Source of the DNA: SIG440 sp045591035
GTDB lineage: Bacteria > Bacillota > Clostridia > Monoglobales > Monoglobaceae
Reading direction: 5' to 3'
Length of the DNA stretch: 34,706 nt
Assembly (NCBI GenBank): GCA_045591035.1
Contig: JAZNSG010000009.1
Coordinates: 1-34,706, forward strand
Positions 6,614 to 13,760 of this stretch are shown piece after piece. The notes below the pieces were generated by a model. It worked only from the letters and a program-made list of their open reading frames with translations. It was not told the origin of the DNA and made no database searches. Numbering within the stretch: position 1 is the first letter of the stretch; every line of letters starts with the position of its first letter. A program made the position numbers and the translations under genes.

Positions 6614-6692
6614 ACTAAAGAAATTTTAGAAAAAAGGGTTGACAACTAAAGAAACTTGATGTATAATTGCAATAACATGAAGTTTCTTTAGT
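6614..6692. repeat. Operator repeats of the lysogeny switch
   Basis: Three copies of one motif lie between the divergent regulators. ACTAAAGAAACTT (6645-6657) sits inside the rightward promoter spacer. An exact inverted copy AAGTTTCTTTAGT (6680-6692) lies downstream of its -10 box. A shorter direct copy ACTAAAGAAATT is at 6614-6625, between the two promoters. This is the expected arrangement for CI/Cro-type binding sites; which protein binds which copy cannot be read from the sequence. Confidence 0.8.
6639..6667 (+). promoter_or_regulatory. Rightward early promoter (PR-like)
   Basis: TTGACA (6639-6644) and TATAAT (6662-6667) are perfect boxes with a 17-base spacer. An operator copy fills the spacer, so repressor binding would block polymerase. 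It drives the Cro-like gene and probably the early operon. Confidence 0.92.
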
Positions 6693-6711
6693 TTGGAGAG
6701 GGGGTGAAGTA

Positions 6712-6924
6712 ATGAAATCTGAGGTTGCAACTAACATCAAAAAAATGATTAAAGAAAAAGGATTATTGCAAAAGAAGGTTGCAGAGCGAGCTGGATACGA
6801 TATAAAAGTATTCAATAACATGCTTAATGGTAGAAAAATAATTACCGATTGCGACATTATGCCAATAGCACATGCTTTAGAGGTTGAACCAAATGAACTA
6901 TTCGGCTACGATAAGTCGGCATAG
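6712..6924 (+). CDS. Cro-like XRE transcriptional regulator
   Basis: A 70-residue single-domain helix-turn-helix protein (ATNIKKMIKEKGLLQKKVAE, then RAGYDIKVFNNMLNGRKI). It is divergent from the repressor and the first gene under the rightward promoter, the position of Cro in lambdoid switches. It is expected to repress the repressor promoter when the lytic route is chosen. GGAGAGGGGGTG lies just upstream of the ATG. A family relation to the repressor is limited to the HTH fold. Confidence 0.85.
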   Translation: MKSEVATNIKKMIKEKGLLQKKVAERAGYDIKVFNNMLNGRKIITDCDIMPIAHALEVEPNELFGYDKSA

Positions 6925-6969
6925 AAAGAGGAGTAAAAAATCACCAAATGGAAGGAGGAGTGGAAGAAA

Positions 6970-7146
6970 ATGATTTATATTATGACTCTTATAGCGGGAT
7001 TTGCTATATATAAATGGTTTAAGTGGTGGATTGCATCGGCTATTCTATCTGCGTGGATAGCAGAGAAAAAATATGCACCGCCCGAAAAACAAGATAGTGA
7101 ACGTCTTGCTAAATGGGTAGTGCAAAAAATGTTTACAAGAAATTAA
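6970..7146 (+). CDS. Small membrane protein
   Basis: A 58-residue frame with a good ribosome site (GGAGGAG at 6956-6962 region) starts MIYIMTLIAGFAIYKWFKWW and continues with a hydrophobic stretch to about residue 31, then a charged tail. One or two membrane passes are likely. No family is recognised. It is the second gene of the rightward early unit. Its last four bases overlap the end of the convergent DUF2513 gene, so there is no room for a terminator between them. Confidence 0.6.
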   Translation: MIYIMTLIAGFAIYKWFKWWIASAILSAWIAEKKYAPPEKQDSERLAKWVVQKMFTRN

Positions 7147-7538
7147 ATTTCTGGCTGTTTTGGAATTCCTATATATTGAGTAATTAAATTTGTAAGGACT
7201 TGTGATGCAATAGTTGAAGCAAACGATATTGAACAGGAAGAAACTTTGGAGAGGATATTTTTGGTTTCTTTCCAGACTTGATTATCACGGATGGTATCTA
7301 AGAATTTGTGGCCTTCCCAAGTTATTCCTCCTACAGATAAAAAATACCCACCAGTAACTTCAAGCACAACGTCTGCGGACAAAAAACCAGCTTCAATAAG
7401 TTTTTTAATGGAATATAGGGTATCTTCTTCTGTAAAACCAGTGAGAACAAAATCGTGAAGTTCAAGTCCATCATAGCAATCTAAATTTTCTTCAAAATAA
7501 AGCAATGTTTTTCGTATACAGTCGTGATTTAATTTCAT
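7143..7538 (-). CDS. DUF2513 domain protein, antisense to the early operon
   Basis: A 131-residue protein of the DUF2513 family, recognisable by MKLNHDCIRKTLLYFEENL and the later TWEGHKFLDTIRDNQVWKETK. The family is common in prophages; its role is unknown. The fold suggests a winged-helix-like N-terminal domain (residues 1-90) and a hydrophobic tail (about 103-125). AGGAGGTGA at 7544-7552 fixes the start; the open frame runs further upstream but without a better site. It has its own promoter (7561-7589) and opposite orientation to all neighbours, which fits a gene expressed in the lysogen (a moron). Confidence 0.82.
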   Translation of the reverse strand: MKLNHDCIRKTLLYFEENLDCYDGLELHDFVLTGFTEEDTLYSIKKLIEAGFLSADVVLEVTGGYFLSVGGITWEGHKFLDTIRDNQVWKETKNILSKVSSCSISFASTIASQVLTNLITQYIGIPKQPEI

Positions 7539-7560
7539 ATAATCACCTCCTTTGAGGTTG

Positions 7561-7589
7561 ATTATACCAAAAAATAACATATTTTTCAA
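7561..7589 (-). promoter_or_regulatory. DUF2513 gene promoter
   Basis: On the minus strand TTGAAA (7584-7589) and TATAAT (7561-7566) are 17 bases apart, with TGG in front of the -10 box (extended -10). The start would be about 10 bases upstream of the ribosome site. It lies between two early-operon genes and reads against them. Confidence 0.8.
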
Positions 7590-7614
7590 TACTTTAATGA
7601 AAGGGGGACACCCA

Positions 7615-7905
7615 ATGCGGACCAGAGCGATAACAAATATAGATACTGCTTTAAGGATTTATTACGAAAAGGACGAGCTTGACAACAAGGATATAAAAGA
7701 GTTGTTTAACGGCCTTTCAGATTCCAAGGCAATATCTATGAAAAAGGAAGTTTTGAAAGAAATGGCAGAACGTAAGATACCCCAGTTTAGAAGGCATACG
7801 GTCAATACTGATGTTGCATATGAATTGTGGGGGATAGATATTGCGAGGCTCGAGAGAAACCGTGCAAAGCTTATTAAATTGGGTTTGGCACAATCTAATA
7901 CATAG
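7615..7905 (+). CDS. Conserved clostridial phage protein
   Basis: A 96-residue protein starting MRTRAITNIDTALRIYYE. Similar small proteins occur near the start of early operons in clostridial prophages, but no function is known to me. It is basic, helical, and has two short repeats of structure around KDIKELFNGLS and KMAERKIP-like text, compatible with a small DNA-binding or adaptor protein. The start follows AAGGGGG (7601-7607); the longer open frame upstream overlaps the DUF2513 promoter and is not favoured. Confidence 0.7.
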   Translation: MRTRAITNIDTALRIYYEKDELDNKDIKELFNGLSDSKAISMKKEVLKEMAERKIPQFRRHTVNTDVAYELWGIDIARLERNRAKLIKLGLAQSNT

Positions 7906-7916
7906 GAGGAGAAGAA

Positions 7917-8228
7917 ATGAAATTCAAAAAAGGGGACCGAGTAAAGGTAAAGGCGTGGAAAAAGCTGTTAGCTCATCCGATAGTGGGAGTTGATGGGAAT
8001 GGAGACATAAGTGAACTTATGGCGCCGTATTCTTTCACAAGGCATATGGAAAGATATTGCAAATGCACAGCAACGGTAGTAGCGGCAGATGAAAAAAAGG
8101 CAGAGATGGTCTTACAGTTTGACGGTGAGAAAAAAGCAGAGGCCTTTATTTTCCGTGAATGGATGCTTGAACCGATTGAAGAGGACGAGCCTGATACTGT
8201 AACAGTTTACATTACAGAAAAGGATTGA
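7917..8228 (+). CDS. Hypothetical phage protein
   Basis: A 103-residue acidic-to-neutral protein starting MKFKKGDRVKVKAWKKL. The N-terminal KGDRVKVK and later TATVVAADEKKAEMVLQFDG look like an SH3-like small beta barrel. No family is recognised. GGAGGAG precedes the ATG, and the gene lies 11 bases after its neighbour in a tight early operon. Confidence 0.65.
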   Translation: MKFKKGDRVKVKAWKKLLAHPIVGVDGNGDISELMAPYSFTRHMERYCKCTATVVAADEKKAEMVLQFDGEKKAEAFIFREWMLEPIEEDEPDTVTVYITEKD

Positions 8229-8238
8229 GGTAAAGGAA

Positions 8239-8454
8239 ATGAGGGTTTTATCAATTATTTTAATTATCGTTGCAATAGTGATGGGATACCTTGACGGCGG
8301 AGATATGACAGCAGCGGTGATCCTTGGAGTTTTGTTCTTGCCGACAATAATTGGAAGAAAGGAGAGGCGTAAAGGTGGGAAAGGAAAGAGGGGCTGCTAT
8401 CATCGAAGTAATCCAGGAAATGAAGCTCAACGAGCGTTTGAAAAAACTTGCTGA
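8239..8454 (+). CDS. Small two-helix membrane protein
   Basis: A 71-residue protein with two hydrophobic segments, MRVLSIILIIVAIVMGYLDG and TAAVILGVLFLPTIIG, followed by a basic Gly/Lys/Arg tail. Similar tiny membrane proteins occur in early phage operons. Its last 80 bases overlap the next reading frame, so the C-terminal tail may be an overprinted extension. Function unknown. Confidence 0.55.
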   Translation: MRVLSIILIIVAIVMGYLDGGDMTAAVILGVLFLPTIIGRKERRKGGKGKRGCYHRSNPGNEAQRAFEKTC

Positions 8455-8674
8455 GCAGAGAGACAGGCAGACGGCAATCAAAAAGAAAAAACAAAGAAAA
8501 GAAGCCTGTACAAGTGGAGTTGCACAGACTTTAAAGGGTTTATGTACAAATAAAACCTACAATAACTATACCACAAAAAAGGAGGGATGTCAATATGACG
8601 CATCCGGAAATTCTTCTGACGGAGAGATTGGGAAGCAGAGCGCAAGGTCTGAGTTGCCGATGTACCTTTTGTGA
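8375..8674 (+). CDS. Hypothetical basic protein, overlapping on both sides
   Basis: A 99-residue frame with a GTG start preceded by GGAG (8361-8364). The first half is helical and highly charged (EMKLNERLKKLAEQRDRQTA, then KKKKQRKEA). It overlaps the previous gene by 80 bases and the next by 80 bases in different frames. The second half has unusual composition and may only be open by chance. Either the true end is elsewhere or the genes are stacked; confidence is modest. Confidence 0.45.
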   Translation: MGKERGAAIIEVIQEMKLNERLKKLAEQRDRQTAIKKKKQRKEACTSGVAQTLKGLCTNKTYNNYTTKKEGCQYDASGNSSDGEIGKQSARSELPMYLL

Positions 8675-8786
8675 CTGTGTGATTGAAGAGGAAGAAGTGT
8701 ACATAAATTTGTTTGGACGTTCCTTTTGCGGTAAAAAATGTAAGGAGGCTTATTATGGACGAAATAAAAAAGATGACCTATTCTGA
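8595..8786 (+). CDS. Small zinc-ribbon protein
   Basis: A 63-residue protein with a strong GGAGG site and ATG. Residues about 20-52 show a CxC-xx-CxC cluster (LSCRCTFCDCVI) and a second pair in FCGKKCKEAYYG, which fits a treble-clef or zinc-ribbon site. No specific partner is recognised. It overlaps the next gene by 32 bases, and the ribosome site of that gene lies within its coding sequence. Confidence 0.65.
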   Translation: MTHPEILLTERLGSRAQGLSCRCTFCDCVIEEEEVYINLFGRSFCGKKCKEAYYGRNKKDDLF

Positions 8787-8895
8787 AAGGCTGAGGTACT
8801 ATGAATCCGAAAAACGACAGCTTTGGAACACAAACTTATCGGCAAAAGAGTATGAAAAAGAAATAAAGAAACTTGCCGACAAGTGGAAAATTTGA
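8755..8895 (+). CDS. Small helical hypothetical protein
   Basis: A 46-residue, highly charged helical protein starting MDEIKKMTYSERLRYY. AAGGAGG at 8742-8748 gives a good site for this ATG rather than for upstream starts of the same frame. It ends 14 bases before the AAA ATPase gene. No family is recognised. Confidence 0.55.
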   Translation: MDEIKKMTYSERLRYYESEKRQLWNTNLSAKEYEKEIKKLADKWKI

Positions 8896-8909
8896 AAGGA
8901 GATATAAAA

Positions 8910-9839
8910 ATGGCAATAGTAAAACCTGAAAATATGGATTTCAGTAACAAAAATATAATTATGATAATCAGCGGACTTCCGGGGGTAGGAAAGACAACCC
9001 TTGCTCTGTCCGCTCCGGATGTTCTTCTGATTGATGCAGATGAGGGCATGAGCAGAGTTAAGCCCGAACACAGAAAAGATAGTTCAATCTGTAAAACTTA
9101 TGAAGAAATGCTTGCGGACATAAAGGATGCGGAAGGGAAGTACAAAACAATTGTAATTGATACCTGTGGAGCATTGATTGAGAGCCTTAAGGATTGGGCA
9201 ATGCGTATAGATAAAAAAGCGAGCAAGGCAAGTGGCGGAATAAGTCTGCAGGGCTTTGGTGTGGTAAAATCAGAGTTCATCAGACTGTCGGCCGAGCTTC
9301 GCAAAAAGTTTAATGTTATATTCCTCTTCCACGAGAACAAGGAAAAAGAGGGGGACGAGACATTCTACAACATAGTTTGTGAAGGCGCAGCAAGAACTCT
9401 TGTATGGCAGCCTGCGGACCTTGGTGCACACTTACATATTGTAAATGGTGAAAGAGTGCTTGGTTTTACTCCCACAATGAACTATAACGCAAAGTCAGCT
9501 TATGGCATTAAGGGAATTGTAAAAGTCCCTGAACTCGCAGAAGGTAAAAAAAACGACTTTTTAACCACACTCTTTGAAGTTGTCAAAAAGAATATATCTG
9601 CTGAGTCTGCTGCACTTGGAGAACAAAAAAAGGCTTACGGGGAAGTAATGAAAAAGGGAAAGTCTCTTATAGAGTCAATTGAGGCTCCGGAACAGGTTTC
9701 CGAGGTTATGAAATCTATAAATGAACTTGACCATGCATTAACAAGTCTGGCCGAAATTAAGGCAATGTTTAAGGCGAAGCTTGAGGAATTAAATATTTCT
9801 TATAACAAAGAGACGAAAGCTTATGAGTACAAAGTATAG
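8910..9839 (+). CDS. Phage AAA/RecA-like ATPase of the recombination module
   Basis: A 309-residue P-loop ATPase. Walker A GLPGVGKT is at 22-29 and Walker B YKTIVIDT ends near 85. The family (AAA_24, phage nucleotide-binding protein) usually accompanies a phage exonuclease and SSB and is thought to help single-strand annealing or replication. The same company is present here: a RecB-like nuclease overlaps its end by 17 bases, then an SSB-like gene. AAAGGAG at 8895-8901 sets the start. The C-terminal third (about 225-309) is helical and may mediate oligomerisation. The precise reaction is inferred. Confidence 0.85.
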   Translation: MAIVKPENMDFSNKNIIMIISGLPGVGKTTLALSAPDVLLIDADEGMSRVKPEHRKDSSICKTYEEMLADIKDAEGKYKTIVIDTCGALIESLKDWAMRIDKKASKASGGISLQGFGVVKSEFIRLSAELRKKFNVIFLFHENKEKEGDETFYNIVCEGAARTLVWQPADLGAHLHIVNGERVLGFTPTMNYNAKSAYGIKGIVKVPELAEGKKNDFLTTLFEVVKKNISAESAALGEQKKAYGEVMKKGKSLIESIEAPEQVSEVMKSINELDHALTSLAEIKAMFKAKLEELNISYNKETKAYEYKV

Positions 9840-10413
9840 GATTACTCAAACATTGCTAAGCTCGTGGCTATATATTTATAAAACGGATTCGGGGTGGGAG
9901 GATTTTCTTGCCACTCTGAACCGCCAAAGTAAGCCAAAAACGAAGGCAATGCTTGATGGTATACGATTTGAAAATATCATTAACGCTTGTCTTGATGGAC
10001 AAGAGCTTAATCCTGAGTTAGAGTGGGCAGAGCCGATATCAGAGCTTTTACCCATCCTGCAAGGGTCACAAAAGCAAGTAACGGTTTTTAGAGATATTGC
10101 AGTTGATGGTGTGACCTTTACCTTGCACGGCGTTTTTGATTTTTTGAAGGCAGGAGTTATATATGATACCAAGTTCAGTAAGACATACAAGGTAGGAAAA
10201 TACCTTGATTCTCCGCAGCATCCTATGTATTTTGAATTGGTGCCGGAGGCTTACGAGTTTCAGTATTTTATTTGTGACGGAAAGTATGTATATAAAGAAC
10301 GGTATCGCCCGGATGAGGTGGAGTCGATAGAAGTTAAAATCCGTCAGTTTATGAATTTTTTGGACAGGGAAAACCTTGTTGATACTTATTGCAAATTATG
10401 GAAAATAAAATAA
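9823..10413 (+). CDS. RecB-type PD-(D/E)XK nuclease
   Basis: A 196-residue single-domain nuclease. The catalytic elements are E50 (RFEN), D106 in LHGVFDFL, and D115-x-K117 in IYDTKFSK, followed by the RecB-type QHPMY motif (132-136). This pattern fits Cas4/RecB-like 5'-3' exonucleases used by phages to resect ends for recombination. Overlap with the ATPase and proximity to an SSB-like gene suggest they act together at DNA ends. The start codon lies within the ATPase gene. Confidence 0.85.
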   Translation: MSTKYRITQTLLSSWLYIYKTDSGWEDFLATLNRQSKPKTKAMLDGIRFENIINACLDGQELNPELEWAEPISELLPILQGSQKQVTVFRDIAVDGVTFTLHGVFDFLKAGVIYDTKFSKTYKVGKYLDSPQHPMYFELVPEAYEFQYFICDGKYVYKERYRPDEVESIEVKIRQFMNFLDRENLVDTYCKLWKIK

Positions 10414-10431
10414 ATATAAAGGAGAAAAAAT

Positions 10432-10866
10432 ATGTCAAATTGGAATGATTACAAAAGAGAAGAAGCTTCAAGACTTGAGTCCGGAGATTACAGAGTGGAG
10501 ATTGTTGACGTGGAGGAGACCACATCAAAATCAAGCGGAAATCCGATGATTGTTGTTACAATCAAGCCGAATGGCAGCAACATAAAAATTAAGCATTATA
10601 TTGTTAAAAATGATTATTTTAACAGAAATATGACAGAACTATTTGATAGCTTCAATATAGACGAAGGTGACTTTGAGTTTGCAGGTTGGATTGGCGCTGT
10701 TGGTGCTGCGAAGCTCAAAGAGGACGGAAACGGATATCTAAAGGTTGCTTGGTTTATAAACAGGGACAAGGCGGACAAGCTTCCTGAGTGGATAGGTGAG
10801 ATGCCTGAGAGACAGTCGGTAACTGAGTTTAAAGAGGTCGAAACTGACGATATGCCGTGGGAATAA
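10432..10866 (+). CDS. Phage single-stranded-DNA-binding-like protein
   Basis: A 144-residue protein of the DUF669 type, a phage stand-in for SSB. An OB-like beta-rich core is suggested by SGDYRVEIVDVEETTSKSSG, MIVVTIKPNG and GYLKVAWFI. The tail is strongly acidic and ends DDMPWE, like the DDDIPF tail with which SSB recruits partner enzymes. GGAGAAAA precedes the ATG. It lies between the nuclease and the ERCC4 gene, as expected for a recombination/replication cassette. Confidence 0.8.
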   Translation: MSNWNDYKREEASRLESGDYRVEIVDVEETTSKSSGNPMIVVTIKPNGSNIKIKHYIVKNDYFNRNMTELFDSFNIDEGDFEFAGWIGAVGAAKLKEDGNGYLKVAWFINRDKADKLPEWIGEMPERQSVTEFKEVETDDMPWE

Positions 10867-10886
10867 GGAAAACTGCGAGGTAGGAA

Positions 10887-11405
10887 ATGATTAAAATCTG
10901 GACAGAAAAAACATTAAAGGAAGCATTGAAAAAACTTACGGTGGTAATTGATACCAGAGAGCAGCAAAACAGTCATATTACTGATTTTTTTGACAATAAA
11001 AGCATTGGATATATGCCTCGCAAACTCAATATTGGAGATTATGCGTGTCAGATTGACGAGGGGACGTTTGAGCGTTCCTTCGTCATTGAACGCAAACATA
11101 ATCTTGATGAGTTGTGTGCCAACCTTACGGCCGACAGAAACAGGTTTGAAAGAGAATTTTTGAGAGCAAAGGCATTTGGAACAAAAGTTTTTTTGATTAT
11201 TGAGGAAGCGAGCTGGGAGGATGTCTATTTGCAAAATTACCGCAGTAAATTGTCATCAAAGTCTTTGCTCGCATCTCTTTTTGCGTGGCAGACAAGGTTT
11301 AATGTGACAATTATTTTTTGCAAGAAAGTAAATACGCCACAGCTTATTTATGGGATTTTGTATTACAGTGCTCGGGAGGAGCTTTTGGGAAAGGCGGTGG
11401 ATTGA
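10887..11405 (+). CDS. ERCC4-domain (XPF/MUS81-like) nuclease
   Basis: A 172-residue structure-specific nuclease domain. The signature is visible: VIDTREQ (D22), NIGDYA (D51), and IERK...D (E68, R69, K70, D74), which match the catalytic GDX(n)ERKX(3)D of XPF-type nucleases. There is no helicase or HhH domain, so this is a minimal single-domain version. It probably cleaves branched recombination or replication intermediates, a Holliday-junction resolvase-like role. It lies directly after the SSB-like gene. Confidence 0.85.
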   Translation: MIKIWTEKTLKEALKKLTVVIDTREQQNSHITDFFDNKSIGYMPRKLNIGDYACQIDEGTFERSFVIERKHNLDELCANLTADRNRFEREFLRAKAFGTKVFLIIEEASWEDVYLQNYRSKLSSKSLLASLFAWQTRFNVTIIFCKKVNTPQLIYGILYYSAREELLGKAVD

Positions 11406-11406
11406 G

Positions 11407-11943
11407 ATGTTTGAGCAGGGTTATATAAAGATGTTTCGCAAAATTCTTTCGTGGGAATGGTACACAGACCAAAACACGAAAGATTTATTTATACACCTAC
11501 TTTTGACTGTGCAAATTAAAGACAGTAAGTATATGGGCATTGATATTCCCAGAGGTTCAAGGGTGGCATCAGTGGCAACACTTGCGAAAGAGTTAAAGTT
11601 GACAAATAAGAAAATTCGGACAGGGTTGGAGCACCTTGAAGCGTCAGGCGAAGTGGCAAGGTCTAAATGTTCAAGATTTTCAGTAATATCAATAGTTAAA
11701 TGGAACGATTACCAAGTAGAGGGGCAAAGTAAAGGGCAAAGTAAAGGGCAATCAAAGGGCAATCAAGGGGCAAGCAAAGGGCAACATAATAAGAAAGAAA
11801 GAAGTAAAGAAGAAAAGAATATAGCGCCTAACGGCGATTCTGCTTCGCAGCCCTTTTATGATTTATCGCCCAGCAAGATGAAGCCGCTTGATGAATCTCC
11901 TCAGGAACGGAGCGACAGATTGAAGAAGTTAAGGGAGAGTTAG
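11407..11943 (+). CDS. Replisome organiser-like protein with Gly/Gln/Ser/Lys linker
   Basis: A 178-residue protein. The N-terminal part (1-100: GYIKMFRKILSWEWYTDQ, then VATLAKELKLTNKKIRTGLEHL) is the winged-helix region found in phage DnaD-like replication initiators. A low-complexity linker follows (about 104-127) in which GQSKG is repeated. At DNA level these are runs of GGGCAAAGTAAA and GGGCAATCAAA, a likely recombination or slippage region. A full DnaD C-terminal domain is not obvious. It overlaps no gene but starts two bases after the nuclease stop, directly before the primase-helicase that it may load. Confidence 0.72.
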   Translation: MFEQGYIKMFRKILSWEWYTDQNTKDLFIHLLLTVQIKDSKYMGIDIPRGSRVASVATLAKELKLTNKKIRTGLEHLEASGEVARSKCSRFSVISIVKWNDYQVEGQSKGQSKGQSKGNQGASKGQHNKKERSKEEKNIAPNGDSASQPFYDLSPSKMKPLDESPQERSDRLKKLRES

Positions 11944-11946
11944 ACT

Positions 11947-13731
11947 ATGGCATACGAAATGAACAGGAATGATGTTTTTGCTTTTGCGGCATCTATAGGA
12001 GCAAACCTTCAGGAAAAGGGTGACGAGCTTTGGTTTAAGCAATGTCCTTATTGCAATAGTCGAAAAGACCAATATACTTTTTCGGTCAACCTTAATACTG
12101 GAGCGTTCAACTGCTTTAGGGCGAGTTGCGGAAAGCAAGGGCACTTTGTGGAGCTTGCGAGAGATTTTGGATTTCAGCTTGACTTTGGAGATAACAAGCG
12201 AAGGGAATATAGGCAACTTCCGCAAAGACCTGTTGTCGTCAGGGAGGCTGCAATTGATTATCTGCAATCTAGGGGAATAAGCAGAGAGGTTGCAAAGCGA
12301 TATAAAATTACCACCAAGAAGGATGATGAAAACATTCTTGTTTTTCCGTTCTATGATGAGAATAATGTTTTACAGTTTGTCAAATACCGTAAGACCAATT
12401 TCCGAAAGGGTAGGGATAAAAACAAAGAGTGGTGCGAGAGCAACACGATGCCAATTCTTTTTGGAATAGCTCAATGTGAAGACTTTACCCGTCTTGTAAT
12501 TACCGAAGGTCAGCTTGATAGCTTGTCTCTTGCTACGGCAGGGATAAAAAACGCAGTCAGTGTTCCCACTGGGGCAATGGGCTTTACTTGGGTGGCAAAT
12601 TGTTGGGAATGGCTACAGAAGTTTGAAAGAGTGGTCGTGATGGGCGATTGCGAAAAAGGGAAAATTACTTTGGTTGACGAATTGAGCCGTAGACTTCCCA
12701 GGCTTGAAGTTGTTCAGACGGAATATTATCTGGGTGAAAAGGATGCAAATGACATTTTGCGGAAATTTGGAGCCGAAGCTCTTGTCAAGGCGGTAGATTC
12801 TGCTGTTGTTCAGCCCGTGAAACGGATTAAGCGTCTTGCAGATGTAGAAAAGGTGGACCTTTCTACGCTTCCCAAAATAACAACAGGGATAACTGAGATT
12901 GACAGGGCTATTGGTGGCTTGTATTTCGGCCAGGTTATTCTTTTAACGGGTAAGCGTGGCGAAGGTAAATCCACTTTTATGTCACAGCTGATATGCGAGG
13001 CATTGAATCAGGGACATAAGGTCCTGGCGTATTCCGGTGAGCTTGCCGATTATCATTTTAAAAGCTGGCTTGATTTCCAGCTGGCAGGTGGTAACAACAT
13101 CAAGACCAACACAAACAAGTTTGGTGATGAATGGCATATGTTGCCGGACACTACGGCGGAGCAAATAAGTTTATGGTACTCAGATAATGCATTTATTTAT
13201 GACAACAATGTGGTTGACGGTGAGGATGAATTTGAAAGCCTGCTTGAAACGGTGGAACATGCTATTCAACGATATGCAATTAATCTTGTGTGCATTGACA
13301 ATCTTATGACAGCTCTTGAAGTTGATACACGAGACGATTTGTACCGGGCGCAGAGTAAGTTTGTACATAGCCTGAAGAAGCTGGCGACCAGATACAATGT
13401 GGCGGTCGTTCTTGTGGCACACCCTAAAAAGTCAAGAATGGAATTCACAAACGATGATGTTTCCGGTTCGTCAGATATCACAAACCGTGTTGATGTCGTT
13501 ATGAATTACGGCAGAGCAGAAGACAATCGCGAATATGACAGCGAGGTTGTTATTACGAAAAACAGATTGACGGGAGTACTTATAAACTCAAAGGACCCAG
13601 TAAAACTGATTTATTCTAAAAAGTCGAAGCGAATAATGTCAACTATGTACGGAGACCCCGACAAGAAATACGGATGGGAAGATGTACAGACTTGGGAACA
13701 GTTGGAACTTCCTGACGATTTGCCGTTTTGA
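11947..13731 (+). CDS. Bifunctional primase-helicase (T7 gp4/Twinkle type)
   Basis: A 594-residue replication enzyme. A zinc-binding primase domain has C33, C36, C56 and C61 (CPYC...NCFRASC). The TOPRIM block is ITEGQLDSL (185-193) with VVMGDCEKGK nearby. A RecA-like helicase domain follows, with Walker A TGKRGEGKST (334-343), Walker B VCIDNLM (448-454) and AHPKK (491-495). It would prime and unwind phage DNA at the fork. No phage DNA polymerase is seen in the window, so host polymerase is probably used. The start codon lies three bases after the previous stop. Confidence 0.93.
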   Translation: MAYEMNRNDVFAFAASIGANLQEKGDELWFKQCPYCNSRKDQYTFSVNLNTGAFNCFRASCGKQGHFVELARDFGFQLDFGDNKRREYRQLPQRPVVVREAAIDYLQSRGISREVAKRYKITTKKDDENILVFPFYDENNVLQFVKYRKTNFRKGRDKNKEWCESNTMPILFGIAQCEDFTRLVITEGQLDSLSLATAGIKNAVSVPTGAMGFTWVANCWEWLQKFERVVVMGDCEKGKITLVDELSRRLPRLEVVQTEYYLGEKDANDILRKFGAEALVKAVDSAVVQPVKRIKRLADVEKVDLSTLPKITTGITEIDRAIGGLYFGQVILLTGKRGEGKSTFMSQLICEALNQGHKVLAYSGELADYHFKSWLDFQLAGGNNIKTNTNKFGDEWHMLPDTTAEQISLWYSDNAFIYDNNVVDGEDEFESLLETVEHAIQRYAINLVCIDNLMTALEVDTRDDLYRAQSKFVHSLKKLATRYNVAVVLVAHPKKSRMEFTNDDVSGSSDITNRVDVVMNYGRAEDNREYDSEVVITKNRLTGVLINSKDPVKLIYSKKSKRIMSTMYGDPDKKYGWEDVQTWEQLELPDDLPF

Positions 13732-13760
13732 AAAAATAATTAAGAAAGAGAAGAGGAAAT

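Noticed and set aside
8883..8909. GTG start for the AAA ATPase nine codons upstream
   Set aside because: It overlaps the previous gene and its ribosome site region; AAAGGAG serves the ATG at 8910.
11700..11800. GGGCAAAGTAAAGGGCAA repeats as a replication origin
   Set aside because: They encode the GQSKG linker in frame. An origin role cannot be excluded but nothing else supports it.
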